Positions 8,853-16,920 of a stretch of 47,113 nucleotides of DNA are shown here, one piece after another. The notes beneath the pieces were generated by a model, which made no database searches, was not told where the DNA came from, and worked only from the letters and a program-made list of their open reading frames with translations. Position 1 is the first letter of the stretch, and every line of letters begins with the position of its first letter. The translations under genes were made by a program, and so were the position numbers. Source of the stretch: Filibacter tadaridae (lineage in GTDB: Bacteria > Bacillota > Bacilli > Bacillales_A > Planococcaceae); the NCBI RefSeq assembly GCF_900609045.1, contig NZ_UXAV01000032.1, forward strand, positions 1-47,113. Reading direction: 5' to 3'.

Positions 8853-9036
8853 TTCGTGAAACTGTAAGGGCTAGCGACCGAACTGTCATGGCAATATCCG
8901 AAACTGTAAGGGCAATGTCAAACTGTCATGGCTTTTCGCAAAACTGTAAGGGCTAGCGACCGAACTGTCATGGCAATATCCGAAACTGTAAGGGCAATGT
9001 CAAACTGTCATGGCAATCCACCAAACTGTAAGGCCA
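8853..9036. repeat. Array B1: nine units, core AACTGTCATGGC / AACTGTAAGGGC
   Basis: The core AACTGT starts at 8860, 8881, 8902, 8921, 8942, 8963, 8984, 9003 and 9024: steps of 21, 21, 19, 21, 21, 21, 19, 21. CATGGC-type and AAGGGC-type units alternate. The 82-bp block from about 8853 is repeated almost exactly from about 8935. It is the reverse complement of the family seen at 45182-45537. It lies between bpsB and the terminator shared with convergent hutG. Confidence 0.95.
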
Positions 9037-9055
9037 ATCATCCATACTCCCAAAC

Positions 9056-9102
9056 AAAAAAAGCTTCCCCGCCAAATGCAAACTGGCAGGAAAGCTTTTT
9101 TT
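9056..9102. terminator. Bidirectional terminator between bpsB and hutG
   Basis: An A run, AAGCTTCCCCGCC, an 11-base loop, GGCAGGAAAGCTT and a T run form a nearly perfect symmetric terminator that reaches the hutG stop codon. Confidence 0.9.
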
Positions 9103-10031
9103 CATCTTACATATAACCCCATTATCGCCTCATTGACAAACGCTGCCCCCAATTTCACTGTGCGGCCATCCGGATCCAGCGACGGATTCACTTCACTAAT
9201 ATCAAATGACATCGTCTTCTGATCAGCCACTACTTTTCGGATGATTGCACGAACTAGTTTCGGTGTGAGTCCAAATGGTGACGGCGCACTGACGCCAGGC
9301 GCAGCTGCTGCATCGACTACATCCATACATAGCGTGAGAATCACCGCGTCGTGACGTTCCATGAATGCCGTAATTTTCTCTGCTGCAACATTTTCATCCA
9401 GCTCATCTTCACATATGTACTCGCACCCAAGTTCATCCGCTTTTCGGAATAGGTTTTCCGTATTTCCATAACGCTGGATACCGAGAACGAGATAATCCGT
9501 ATCCGGGTCATTGTCTAAAATTTTACGGAACATCGTACCCGAAGACGGTTCTTCATCATAGGGGCGAAGGTCGAAATGAGCATCGATATTAATGATACCA
9601 AGCTTTTTACCCTTGCCAATAAAAGCCCTTGTCCCGAGATAATGACCATAAAACGTTTCATGTCCTCCGCCAAGAATGACTGGCGTCAATCCACTCGCCA
9701 AGCTTCCTTTGACAACTTCACCAAGCTCCCGCTGTGCTTCTTCCATCATTCCATCTACGCAAACGATGTTGCCTGCTTCAAGCAAATAATTCCCTTCAGG
9801 CAATCGCCATGCCATATTCGAAAGTGCAGCGCGCAAGGCATCCGGTGCTTCTGCAGCTCCGATTCTACCTTTGTTCCGCCTTACCCCTTCATCACTAGAA
9901 AAACCGATTAGAACGCATGCATTCTTTTGTTCCCCCCGTGCTCCAATGACCTGGTGGTAACGAAAACTGGTCCAATCCGTTTCATGGTCCGTTCTTCCAT
10001 TCCAACTAAATACTGATGTTTTCCCGTCCAT
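9102..10031 (-). CDS. hutG: Formimidoylglutamase / arginase-family ureohydrolase
   Basis: A 309-residue ureohydrolase. The binuclear manganese ligands are visible: GGGHE, NIDAHFD and CMDVVDAA, followed by PGVSAPSPFGL, which is typical of HutG. HutG converts N-formimidoyl-glutamate to glutamate and formamide at the end of histidine breakdown. The ATG at 10031 has AGGGAGAGG 9 bases ahead; an in-frame TTG at 10055 is less likely. No other hut gene is nearby. It starts 28 bases after the nhaC stop, so readthrough from the T-box unit is possible. Confidence 0.82.
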   Translation of the reverse strand: MDGKTSVFSWNGRTDHETDWTSFRYHQVIGARGEQKNACVLIGFSSDEGVRRNKGRIGAAEAPDALRAALSNMAWRLPEGNYLLEAGNIVCVDGMMEEAQRELGEVVKGSLASGLTPVILGGGHETFYGHYLGTRAFIGKGKKLGIINIDAHFDLRPYDEEPSSGTMFRKILDNDPDTDYLVLGIQRYGNTENLFRKADELGCEYICEDELDENVAAEKITAFMERHDAVILTLCMDVVDAAAAPGVSAPSPFGLTPKLVRAIIRKVVADQKTMSFDISEVNPSLDPDGRTVKLGAAFVNEAIMGLYVR

Positions 10032-10059
10032 TCCCGACACCCTCTCCCTTTGCAACTGA

Positions 10060-11457
10060 TTACTGTTTAGCAGGATTCCCCTTCAAGTAGGTCAATGTTT
10101 TGCCTGTAAATCCATATAGTATTGTTAAAATTGGAGACAACAGACAAAAGATTGCAAATGGTAAATAGTCCAATGTCGCTACCCCTAGCACTTTCGTTAT
10201 GAAAAGTCCACAAACGCTCCAAGGAACTAAAGGATTTACCACTGTACCCGCATCTTCCATCACCCTGCTTAAATTTTTACCCGCTAAACCAACCTTATCA
10301 TATTGTGATTTAAAAGCCTGCCCCGTCAATAAAATCGATAAATACTGTTCGCCTATCAACACGTTGATACCAATCGCTGTTAATGCAGACGCCGCAATGA
10401 CAGAGGACACTTTCTTTAAATAACTTTCAATTTTGCCAAGCAAACATTGAACGATACCAAGTGTGAATAACAACCCACCCATACTGAGTGCCAACAGTAC
10501 AAGACCGACTGTAGGTAACATACTTTCCATTCCGCCTCTAGAAAGCAATGCATCAACATCTGCTACCCTTGTAGTAGATACATACCCTTCGTATAAAATG
10601 GCAAGCACCTCTTTGCCGCCGAAACTTTGATGAAAAAAAGAAATAACGACAGCAGCAATGGAGCTAGCGGCCAATGTCAGCAGCGCAGGAACTTTATTAA
10701 TCGTAAGGATAAATAAAAGAACCAGCGGAATTACTGTATACCAGTGGATCATTCCTGTACCCAAAAGCCCTTCCTGGAAAACAGCAATCCCATCCAAATC
10801 CGATAGCGTAACACTAGGAGACAATAAGCCGAAAAATACAACCGAAAGAATAAATGCCGGAACGGTCGTCCATCCCATATTGCGGATATGCTCAAACAAA
10901 TCGACACCCACAATGGAGGACGCAAGGTTTGTCGTATCCGAAAGGGGTGACATCTTATCTCCAAAAAATGCACCAGAAACAATCGCTCCTGCAGTAATCG
11001 CCATCGACAAATCAAGTACACTTGCCATCCCGATAAAGGCAACCCCTACAGTTGCAACAGTTGTCAATGAACTTCCAATCGAGATGCCCACAATACCTGT
11101 AATAACAAATACAATCGCAAAGAAAAAAGTAGGCGTGATCAGATTAAAACCTGCATAAATAAGTGAAGGGATTGTCCCGCTCATCATCCAACTACTTATT
11201 AAAATACCGATGAAGAAAAATAAGAAAACTGCGCTCATGCCTGCTTGCGAACCCTTGACCAGCCCGCCTTCTAGCTTACGATACGACACTTTTTTAATAA
11301 GACCATAGCCGATCAATAACAAGATGGACAATACGATTGGAATATGGGGAACAGAATCGAATTTGATAATACTTACACTAATCAGCAGTACAATGGCCAC
11401 AATCAGCGCGATTGACTCTTTAAACGATGGCGTAATGACAGCTTTTATTTTGAACAT
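10060..11457 (-). CDS. nhaC: NhaC-family Na+/H+ antiporter-type transporter
   Basis: A 465-residue polytopic protein with about 11-12 membrane helices and NhaC signatures such as GAFFGDKMSPLSDTTNLA and, near the C terminus, EDAGTVVNPLVPWSVCG. NhaC-superfamily members exchange sodium for protons, and some T-box-regulated relatives are thought to import amino acids. The T-box leader upstream points to the latter. The ATG follows AGGAGGAA. Confidence 0.88.
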   Translation of the reverse strand: MFKIKAVITPSFKESIALIVAIVLLISVSIIKFDSVPHIPIVLSILLLIGYGLIKKVSYRKLEGGLVKGSQAGMSAVFLFFFIGILISSWMMSGTIPSLIYAGFNLITPTFFFAIVFVITGIVGISIGSSLTTVATVGVAFIGMASVLDLSMAITAGAIVSGAFFGDKMSPLSDTTNLASSIVGVDLFEHIRNMGWTTVPAFILSVVFFGLLSPSVTLSDLDGIAVFQEGLLGTGMIHWYTVIPLVLLFILTINKVPALLTLAASSIAAVVISFFHQSFGGKEVLAILYEGYVSTTRVADVDALLSRGGMESMLPTVGLVLLALSMGGLLFTLGIVQCLLGKIESYLKKVSSVIAASALTAIGINVLIGEQYLSILLTGQAFKSQYDKVGLAGKNLSRVMEDAGTVVNPLVPWSVCGLFITKVLGVATLDYLPFAIFCLLSPILTILYGFTGKTLTYLKGNPAKQ

Positions 11458-11499
11458 GACGGGTTCCTCCTAGATGCTAGCTGTTATTTTTGAAAATAG

Positions 11500-11755
11500 A
11501 AAAAGCCCCATTCATCCCTTGGAAAGGGACGAAGGAGCTCTCCGCGTTACCACCCTAGTTGATGGACCAAATCGTATCCGTCCATCCACTTTATTTATAT
11601 TCGAGAATTTCAAATGGCGTACTTCATTTCGATTGCTGCCTGAACTTTCATCACCCATTCAGTTTCTAGTTGCTGCACACAGTCGGATTACTGGACCATT
11701 TCTCATATCTATTAAGTTTGTAGGTTTCATAATACGTTTTGCGCAAAACGATTAA
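11500..11755 (-). ncRNA. T-box leader of nhaC, probably tRNA-Tyr responsive
   Basis: On the minus strand the conserved T-box AGGGTGGTAACGCG lies at 11543-11556 (complement). It precedes a terminator hairpin that ends in a T run at 11500-11504. Stem I closes with AAATGG/CCATTT, and its 3' side carries GAAGTACGCC; the triplet TAC (11619-11621) is the best specifier candidate, giving Tyr. Uncharged tRNA binding would form the antiterminator and switch on nhaC. The class is clear; the specifier is my reading of the stem. Confidence 0.88.
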
Positions 11756-11760
11756 GTAGA

Positions 11761-11789
11761 ATCTTATCATGTCCACACGACTTGTCAAG
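11761..11789 (-). promoter_or_regulatory. SigA-type promoter of the nhaC T-box unit
   Basis: On the minus strand TTGACA (complement of 11784-11789) and TAAGAT (complement of 11761-11766) are 17 bases apart, directly ahead of the T-box leader. Confidence 0.85.
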
Positions 11790-11814
11790 GGCTTTTCCCA
11801 ATCTGAATCTTACT

Positions 11815-12537
11815 TTAAGCAAATAATAGAAATGCTCCCATCAGGCAAAAACTAATGAATGCAACGAAAAGACTATAACGGTTAGATGAATACTTAATGG
11901 ACTCAACCAATATTTCCTTAACTGCAATCATGTAAATCATTCCCACTGTAAAACTGATTAAAAAAGCCCATAAAGAAGTATTTTGCATCCCTATACTTTC
12001 GCCTAAAATACCGCCCACTGCGACTGGTATAGCAACGAGAAAAGAAAGCGAGAACAACCTACGTACAGTAAAACCAGTGATTATAAATGGTGTAAAAAGA
12101 ATCATGCCTTCAGGAATATTATGTAGAATCAATGCTTGTAAAAGTGCATTGTTAACATCCATTTGTTCACCGGTTCCTAAAACGGCACCCATCGGAAGAT
12201 TATGGACTGAAATGATGAATACTAGGAATAAACCAACTCTTTTTGTAGAATTCCCATGCAATCCAGTTGAATGGTTTGCCTTCTTATGCACGCCTTTATG
12301 AATAGACTTAAATAATAATACGCCCGCCAAAAAACCTAATGAAAAAATCACCCAATCCCCTAATCCAATTGCTTCGGGTGCAATTTCAAAACTGATTAAC
12401 CCGAGTATCAACCCTGCACAGATTGCATAGATTGTACCGATACTTTTCTTAAAACCATTGACAAGCCATGCAAGAATTCCACCTATACCCACTCCAACCA
12501 ATGTTGCCAAAAAACCGACAAGCCATATAGGCGTCAT
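11815..12537 (-). CDS. ZIP-family divalent metal transporter
   Basis: A 240-residue, roughly eight-helix transporter with both ZIP metal-site helices: SVHNLPMGAVLGTG and LILHNIPEGM. It would move zinc or a similar divalent cation into the cytoplasm. A His-rich loop (HKGVHKKANHSTGLHG) lies between helices, as usual. The frame is open to 12597, but the ATG at 12537 has AAGGATGATGGA and gives the usual family N terminus (MTPIWLVGFLATLVG). Confidence 0.88.
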   Translation of the reverse strand: MTPIWLVGFLATLVGVGIGGILAWLVNGFKKSIGTIYAICAGLILGLISFEIAPEAIGLGDWVIFSLGFLAGVLLFKSIHKGVHKKANHSTGLHGNSTKRVGLFLVFIISVHNLPMGAVLGTGEQMDVNNALLQALILHNIPEGMILFTPFIITGFTVRRLFSLSFLVAIPVAVGGILGESIGMQNTSLWAFLISFTVGMIYMIAVKEILVESIKYSSNRYSLFVAFISFCLMGAFLLFA

Positions 12538-12649
12538 TCCATCATCCTTCATTAATCCGTCACTAAAGCTTATGGGCGTTGCTTTGAAGTTATGCACAGA
12601 TTTCCTCTATCAAGCCGGTCTTTCACAAGCAAATCCATCTTTATCCCCC

Positions 12650-12678
12650 TTAACAAAATGGCCGGCATACGTTATAAT
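12650..12678 (+). promoter_or_regulatory. SigA-type promoter of the coiled-coil gene
   Basis: TTAACA (12650-12655), a 17-base spacer and a perfect TATAAT (12673-12678) lie 77 bases upstream of the start codon. Confidence 0.8.
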
Positions 12679-12754
12679 AGTGGATAAAGTAAATTCAAAA
12701 AAGCTGCTGTTAACTTCATCATTCTGTATAATAAAAGGAATAGGAGTGATTCCG

Positions 12755-13186
12755 ATGGATAAACAAGTACTTGATATGATGGGCAAAATGATGGAACAAA
12801 TGGACAAGCTTGATACTAAAATGAATGGTATGCAAGATCAAATGAATGGTATGCAAGGACAGATTAACCGTTTGGATGAAAATATGTCAAAAGGTTTCGC
12901 TGAAGTTGATGCTAAATTCAAGGATGTCGATGCTCGTTTCGATGCTGTTGATGTTCGATTCAATGCCGTCGATGCTCGGTTCGATGCTGTTGATGCTCGA
13001 TTCAATGCCGTCGATGTTCGTTTCGATGCTGTTGATGCTAAATTACATGGTGTAGGCGAACACTTTGAAGAAGTATCTAAAAACATCATCGCAGTACGAG
13101 ATACTGTTTCTAAGGATTCAAAGTACTTGAAGTACAAGGTATCTCAAATAGAACAAGATGTATTCCATATAAACCCTAGCCAGTGA
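12755..13186 (+). CDS. Coiled-coil protein with VDARFDA heptad repeats
   Basis: A 143-residue cytosolic protein. The N-terminal 45 residues are Met/Gln-rich with MNGMQ repeats. The centre (about 49-98) is a run of seven-residue units alternating FDA and FNA (VDARFDAVDVRFNA), predicting a long parallel coiled coil. The C-terminal 40 residues are helical. At DNA level the repeat is 21 bp with a 42-bp alternating higher order. Start chosen at the ATG after AGGAATAGGAG; the open frame upstream is not coding. Function unknown; similar heptad proteins are common in Bacilli. Confidence 0.85.
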   Translation: MDKQVLDMMGKMMEQMDKLDTKMNGMQDQMNGMQGQINRLDENMSKGFAEVDAKFKDVDARFDAVDVRFNAVDARFDAVDARFNAVDVRFDAVDAKLHGVGEHFEEVSKNIIAVRDTVSKDSKYLKYKVSQIEQDVFHINPSQ

Positions 13187-13197
13187 CGGAATGATCA

Positions 13198-13260
13198 ACA
13201 AAATTAGTCTCATCAAAAGAGGAAGCAGCCATGCTTCTTCTTTTGATGAGACTAATTTGT
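13198..13260. terminator. Unusually long inverted repeat after the coiled-coil gene
   Basis: The arm ACAAAATTAGTCTCATCAAA and its complement flank a smaller GAAGCA/TGCTTC hairpin, giving an almost continuous stem of about 25-28 bp around a GCCA loop. It has the position of a terminator, but the stem is far longer than needed and there is no long T run. Confidence 0.75.
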
Positions 13261-13303
13261 CTTGGATAAAAGTGCTAAATTTAAAGATTCTCTTTTGAAT
13301 TCA

Positions 13304-13346
13304 AAAAAGCGTGTACCGATGTCAGATCCATCAATACACGCTTTTT
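13304..13346 (-). terminator. Terminator of the FG-GAP gene
   Basis: AAAAAGCGTGTA and TACACGCTTTTT form a 12-bp stem with a 19-base loop, downstream of the minus-strand gene ending at 13390. Confidence 0.75.
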
Positions 13347-13389
13347 GCATTGCCGAGCTCTAGCAACACCCTTACCACTCACCTTACAT

Positions 13390-14844
13390 TCAAGAAAGAT
13401 CTTCCCCAAAGATGGATACACTCTGCCGGTCCACTACGAATTTATGTCCGTCCCATTTCAACATACTTTCCACATATCCTAATCCATCCGCATGATACCT
13501 GCCCGCTATTTGTTGCACGATATTCAGTTCATAGACGCCGGTCCTGGCTAAATCGATTGGGTAAAGTCCACTTGGAGGATCCACCCATCCCTCGATTGGT
13601 TTTTTAAGTGTTCCGTCTTCATTATATATTTCCGATAGGTACTCTTTGCCTTTATACCCTAGGTCCAGTGTGTATTTCTTATGCGGAACGGCACTTTTCA
13701 CGATGGCTTTATAGTGATCCTGATAGGCGACTTCATAATGGTGTTGCGCATCAAATTGGTCAGCGTCGAATACTTGTTGCATAGTTCCTTCCACAAACGA
13801 AAAGATATATCCATTCACTGTAGCGCCGCTTCCTCCTGTGTCTATGACGATAAGGATGTCATCTAGTTGATCACCTGTGAAATCACCGAGAAATATAGTT
13901 GGATGGTACCCCATGTTTTCTTTAAGCGGCAGACGTTCGTGGACGTTTGTTTTTCCGTAAAGAATAACCAAAGTTATATTTTTCCAGAAAGGGCTATCCT
14001 TATCTTTCTCAGCTGTAATGTAGACGGTGTCCATGAATCCATCGCCATTCACATCACCCCTCTTTTCATCTACAACAATCATTGTGCTTGGCGTCCTTCT
14101 TAAAGCATGCAAGATTTCATTCTTTAATGCTTCCAATGTTTCTTTGCTTGGATAAGGTGAATTGAATGACATTGCTTTCTCAATCGACAGTAATGCCTGT
14201 TCAAAATCACCAGCCTTGTTCTGCGCATCCGCTAAGTAATACCAATAAAATGGATAATCGTTTTTTTGCAATCGATGTTTGTAGTACGCCTCTACTTTTT
14301 TAAAATAATAAGGATACACATCTTTTGCGGGAACTAAGCCGTTTCCGTCAAATCGATATACATCCACTTTATATGCCTCTCCTGTATCATGCGTCCAAAT
14401 GGCAATTTCAGCTAGCCCATCCTGGCCATTCGTACCCGGCATGTCTTCCACTTCTAATTTACTGTAGGCTATATCATTTGTTGGTAAGCGTTTGAATCCA
14501 TCATTTGTCCATTGCAATAGGTTTAATTCCGACAACATGCTTCCTTGTTGCCATCCGACAATCAACGTGTTCACGCCCCGATTTGTAATGGGCGCAGCCA
14601 ATAAATCCGTTATGCCATAGCCTCTTCCTATTATGTGCGCCATTGGTTGCCATTGGCCATTCACGTTTTTTAAAATAAGGATATAATTCTTTTCCTGAAA
14701 TCTGTAGGCTACAATCAATTCTTCAACTTGATCGCCATTGATATCGGCTAGTAGGATGGCAGCTTGTTTTTGAGGTTGTTGCAAGTCCAGAACCTTTGCC
14801 GTTGGTGGTAAAAAATAGTTCAGTAAATCTGTATACTCATTCAT
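13390..14844 (-). CDS. FG-GAP/VCBS-repeat protein
   Basis: A 484-residue protein with at least three calcium-loop-like motifs of FG-GAP/VCBS beta-propeller blades: DINGDQVEE, DVNGDGFMD and DFTGDQLDD. Between the first and second blades is a helical, TPR-like stretch (about 200-260, YYLADAQNKAGDFEQALLSI). No signal peptide is visible, which is odd for a propeller usually found on the surface. Start chosen at the ATG at 14844, 11 bases after AGGAG; the GTG at 14856 abuts the site. A specific role is unknown. Confidence 0.78.
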   Translation of the reverse strand: MNEYTDLLNYFLPPTAKVLDLQQPQKQAAILLADINGDQVEELIVAYRFQEKNYILILKNVNGQWQPMAHIIGRGYGITDLLAAPITNRGVNTLIVGWQQGSMLSELNLLQWTNDGFKRLPTNDIAYSKLEVEDMPGTNGQDGLAEIAIWTHDTGEAYKVDVYRFDGNGLVPAKDVYPYYFKKVEAYYKHRLQKNDYPFYWYYLADAQNKAGDFEQALLSIEKAMSFNSPYPSKETLEALKNEILHALRRTPSTMIVVDEKRGDVNGDGFMDTVYITAEKDKDSPFWKNITLVILYGKTNVHERLPLKENMGYHPTIFLGDFTGDQLDDILIVIDTGGSGATVNGYIFSFVEGTMQQVFDADQFDAQHHYEVAYQDHYKAIVKSAVPHKKYTLDLGYKGKEYLSEIYNEDGTLKKPIEGWVDPPSGLYPIDLARTGVYELNIVQQIAGRYHADGLGYVESMLKWDGHKFVVDRQSVSIFGEDLS

Positions 14845-14986
14845 CCTACAAAACACTCCTCAGCTAGTTAAATTCCTATCAGCCGGGACTATACAGAAAA
14901 ACCCAGCGTTAACCCATGATATGATAGGCGGGGAATAAAAGGTTCCCCTCCGCTATTTCGATAATCCTTTTCATGTACTATATACA

Positions 14987-15039
14987 AATAAAACCCCGAA
15001 AATGGGGACACAGGTCCATCCACTTTCCGGGGTTTTATT
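14987..15039 (-). terminator. Terminator of czcD
   Basis: AATAAAACCCCG and CGGGGTTTTATT form a 12-bp inverted repeat with a 29-base loop, about 70 bases beyond the czcD stop. Confidence 0.7.
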
Positions 15040-15109
15040 TATTTCACATTGGTGCAGTTCAACAAACAGGATGTTATATACATCCATAATAGCCTAGCGA
15101 ACAGGCACC

Positions 15110-16000
15110 TTACATTTTATTTTCTGTGTGCGTATTCGCTTCCGTTTCCAATTGGATGGTTGTGTGTTCAATCTGCTCTTCCATCATTTCTTTCTCAATG
15201 CGATTTAGCAGCTTTTGAGCATCTGCCATTGTCAAATGGCTACCGATGACGACATGGCAGGCAATCGCATTTAAGCCGCTTGTGATTGACCAGACATGTA
15301 GGTCATGGACAGAGATTACTTCTGGCACTTGTTCTATCCGCTTACGAACTCTGGTAAGATCCACCTCAGCGGGCGTCCCTTCCATAAGCACGTGGACCGC
15401 ATCGCGCGTTACTCGCCATCCGCTCAACAGCACCAACACCGCAACGATGACACTTGCCAACGGATCTGCCCACCCCCAATCGAAAAACATAATAAGCAAC
15501 GCCGCCACAATGGCACCGACCGAGCCGAGCAAATCGCTTAGTACATGAAGAAACGCCGCCCGCAGATTCAAGTTTCCCTGCGTGTCTCCCTTCCGCATGA
15601 TAAAGGCGATGAGTACATTGACCAATAAACCGATGAGTGCAATCCAGAGCATTCCAGAAGTCGCCACTTCGGGTGGATCCGCGAAACGGTGGATTGCTTC
15701 ATAAAAGATATAGATGGAAACGACAAGCAATGCTACACCGTTGAACACCGCCGCAAGGATTTCAAATCGTTTGTAGCCGAACGTCTTATGGGAATCCGAA
15801 GCTTTAGCTCCATATGTAAACGCAAGCAACCCGACACCGAGCGAGATCGAGTCGCTCATCATGTGACCCGCATCTGATAACAATGCTAAACTGTTCGTCA
15901 GAAAACCGCCGGTAGCTTCGACGAACATATATGCAGTCGTGATGATGAAACTGAACAGTAACACCTTTCTGTTACTACCATGTGCATGATTATGCCCCAT
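15110..16000 (-). CDS. czcD: Cation diffusion facilitator (zinc/cobalt/cadmium efflux)
   Basis: A 296-residue CDF exporter that exchanges cytoplasmic Zn2+, Co2+ or Cd2+ for protons. It begins with a His-rich MGHNHAHG and has six membrane helices. Transport-site motifs are LLSDAGHMMSDS in helix 2 and FLHVLSDLLGS in helix 5. The cytosolic C-terminal domain has VHDLHVWSI. The ATG has AAGGAGG upstream. Confidence 0.92.
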   Translation of the reverse strand: MGHNHAHGSNRKVLLFSFIITTAYMFVEATGGFLTNSLALLSDAGHMMSDSISLGVGLLAFTYGAKASDSHKTFGYKRFEILAAVFNGVALLVVSIYIFYEAIHRFADPPEVATSGMLWIALIGLLVNVLIAFIMRKGDTQGNLNLRAAFLHVLSDLLGSVGAIVAALLIMFFDWGWADPLASVIVAVLVLLSGWRVTRDAVHVLMEGTPAEVDLTRVRKRIEQVPEVISVHDLHVWSITSGLNAIACHVVIGSHLTMADAQKLLNRIEKEMMEEQIEHTTIQLETEANTHTENKM

Positions 16001-16099
16001 CTATATCGCCTCCTTCCTTTATTCATTTCCCAAAATCAATAAGCTAAACAATGCATAATTCCTCCATGAAGGCCTGACAAATACAAGGCATTAATCATC

Positions 16100-16126
16100 A
16101 AAAAAATTCGCCGTCGTATGGGCGAG
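16100..16126 (-). terminator. Terminator of the helicase-crcB operon
   Basis: TCGCC/GGCGA stem followed, on the minus strand, by seven T. It is placed just after the second crcB stop codon. Confidence 0.75.
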
Positions 16127-16141
16127 TTCAAGTTCAATATC

Positions 16142-16501
16142 CTAATGATTCCCTACAAAACCATAACCAATTGCTGCAAGTAGGATACCGCCTACATAAG
16201 TGATCACCAAATAACTGATAGCGGCTTTCTTTTCCCCACTCTTCCACAATCCCAGCAATTCTTTATTCATCGTAGAAAACGTGGTGAGTGCACCTGCAAG
16301 GCCTGAGGCAAAAAACAATGTCCACATTCGGGATAAATCTAACCCGAACACAATACCAATCAGCAATGACCCGGTTAGGTTAACAATTAACGTTCCCACA
16401 GGAATCTTCCTAGCATGATTCAGTTTTAAGGAGAGCAAATAGCGGGTAATGGCACCTAGAAAGCCGCCTATTCCAATTATCAAGATATCCACAAATGTCA
16501 T
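16142..16501 (-). CDS. crcB: Fluoride channel FluC/CrcB, subunit 2
   Basis: A 119-residue, four-helix Fluc channel protein with GGFLGAITRYLLS, the TLIVNLTGSLLIG asparagine motif and the GALTTFSTMNKE phenylalanine motif. Fluc proteins are dual-topology dimers that let fluoride leave the cytoplasm. Its ATG overlaps the stop of the other crcB gene (16498-16501), which fits a heterodimer made in equal amounts. Confidence 0.92.
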   Translation of the reverse strand: MTFVDILIIGIGGFLGAITRYLLSLKLNHARKIPVGTLIVNLTGSLLIGIVFGLDLSRMWTLFFASGLAGALTTFSTMNKELLGLWKSGEKKAAISYLVITYVGGILLAAIGYGFVGNH

Positions 16502-16920
16502 CCACGCACCTTCTTTCCACCCAGATGAAAGCCTAGTACGCCCAAGGATAGTCCTCCGATAATGCTGATGGAAATATATATAACTGCTAACACAAACTGA
16601 CCGTTTTCCATAAGCTCCACCAGTTCAATACTAAGTGTGGAAAACGTGGTGAACGAGCCGAGAAAACCTGTCGTGATTGCATTTGTCAACTCTTTATGGG
16701 CAAGTAGCATGCGAAGAGACCCCGAAACGATAAAACACAATAAGAATGTCCCGATAATGTTTACAAAGAGTGTCGCTACAGGAATTCCCCCTGCATGTTG
16801 GACCGACTCACCAATAAGCGTACGTAAGATTGCACCAACAGCGCCTCCAAGTCCAATCCATAAAAGACGCTTGGTTAGTTGACGATTACGAATGACTTCA
16901 GCGCCATTGATTTTTTTCAT
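16498..16920 (-). CDS. crcB: Fluoride channel FluC/CrcB, subunit 1
   Basis: A 140-residue Fluc subunit, slightly longer than its partner, with GGAVGAILRTLIG, TLFVNIIGTFLL and GFLGSFTTFSTLSIE. Its ATG overlaps the helicase stop codon (16917-16920) as ATGA, so translation is coupled in a three-gene chain. I see no fluoride riboswitch just upstream of it or of the helicase. Confidence 0.92.
   Translation of the reverse strand: MKKINGAEVIRNRQLTKRLLWIGLGGAVGAILRTLIGESVQHAGGIPVATLFVNIIGTFLLCFIVSGSLRMLLAHKELTNAITTGFLGSFTTFSTLSIELVELMENGQFVLAVIYISISIIGGLSLGVLGFHLGGKKVRG

Noticed and set aside
8853..9222. Possible short genes and a CRISPR-like array over array B1
   Set aside because: No unique spacers, units of only 21 bp and no cas genes; the frames are low-complexity and lack ribosome sites.
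12458..12754. N-terminal extension of the coiled-coil gene by about 99 codons
   Set aside because: The extension overlaps the ZIP gene start and the TATAAT promoter at 12673; a good ribosome site marks the ATG at 12755.
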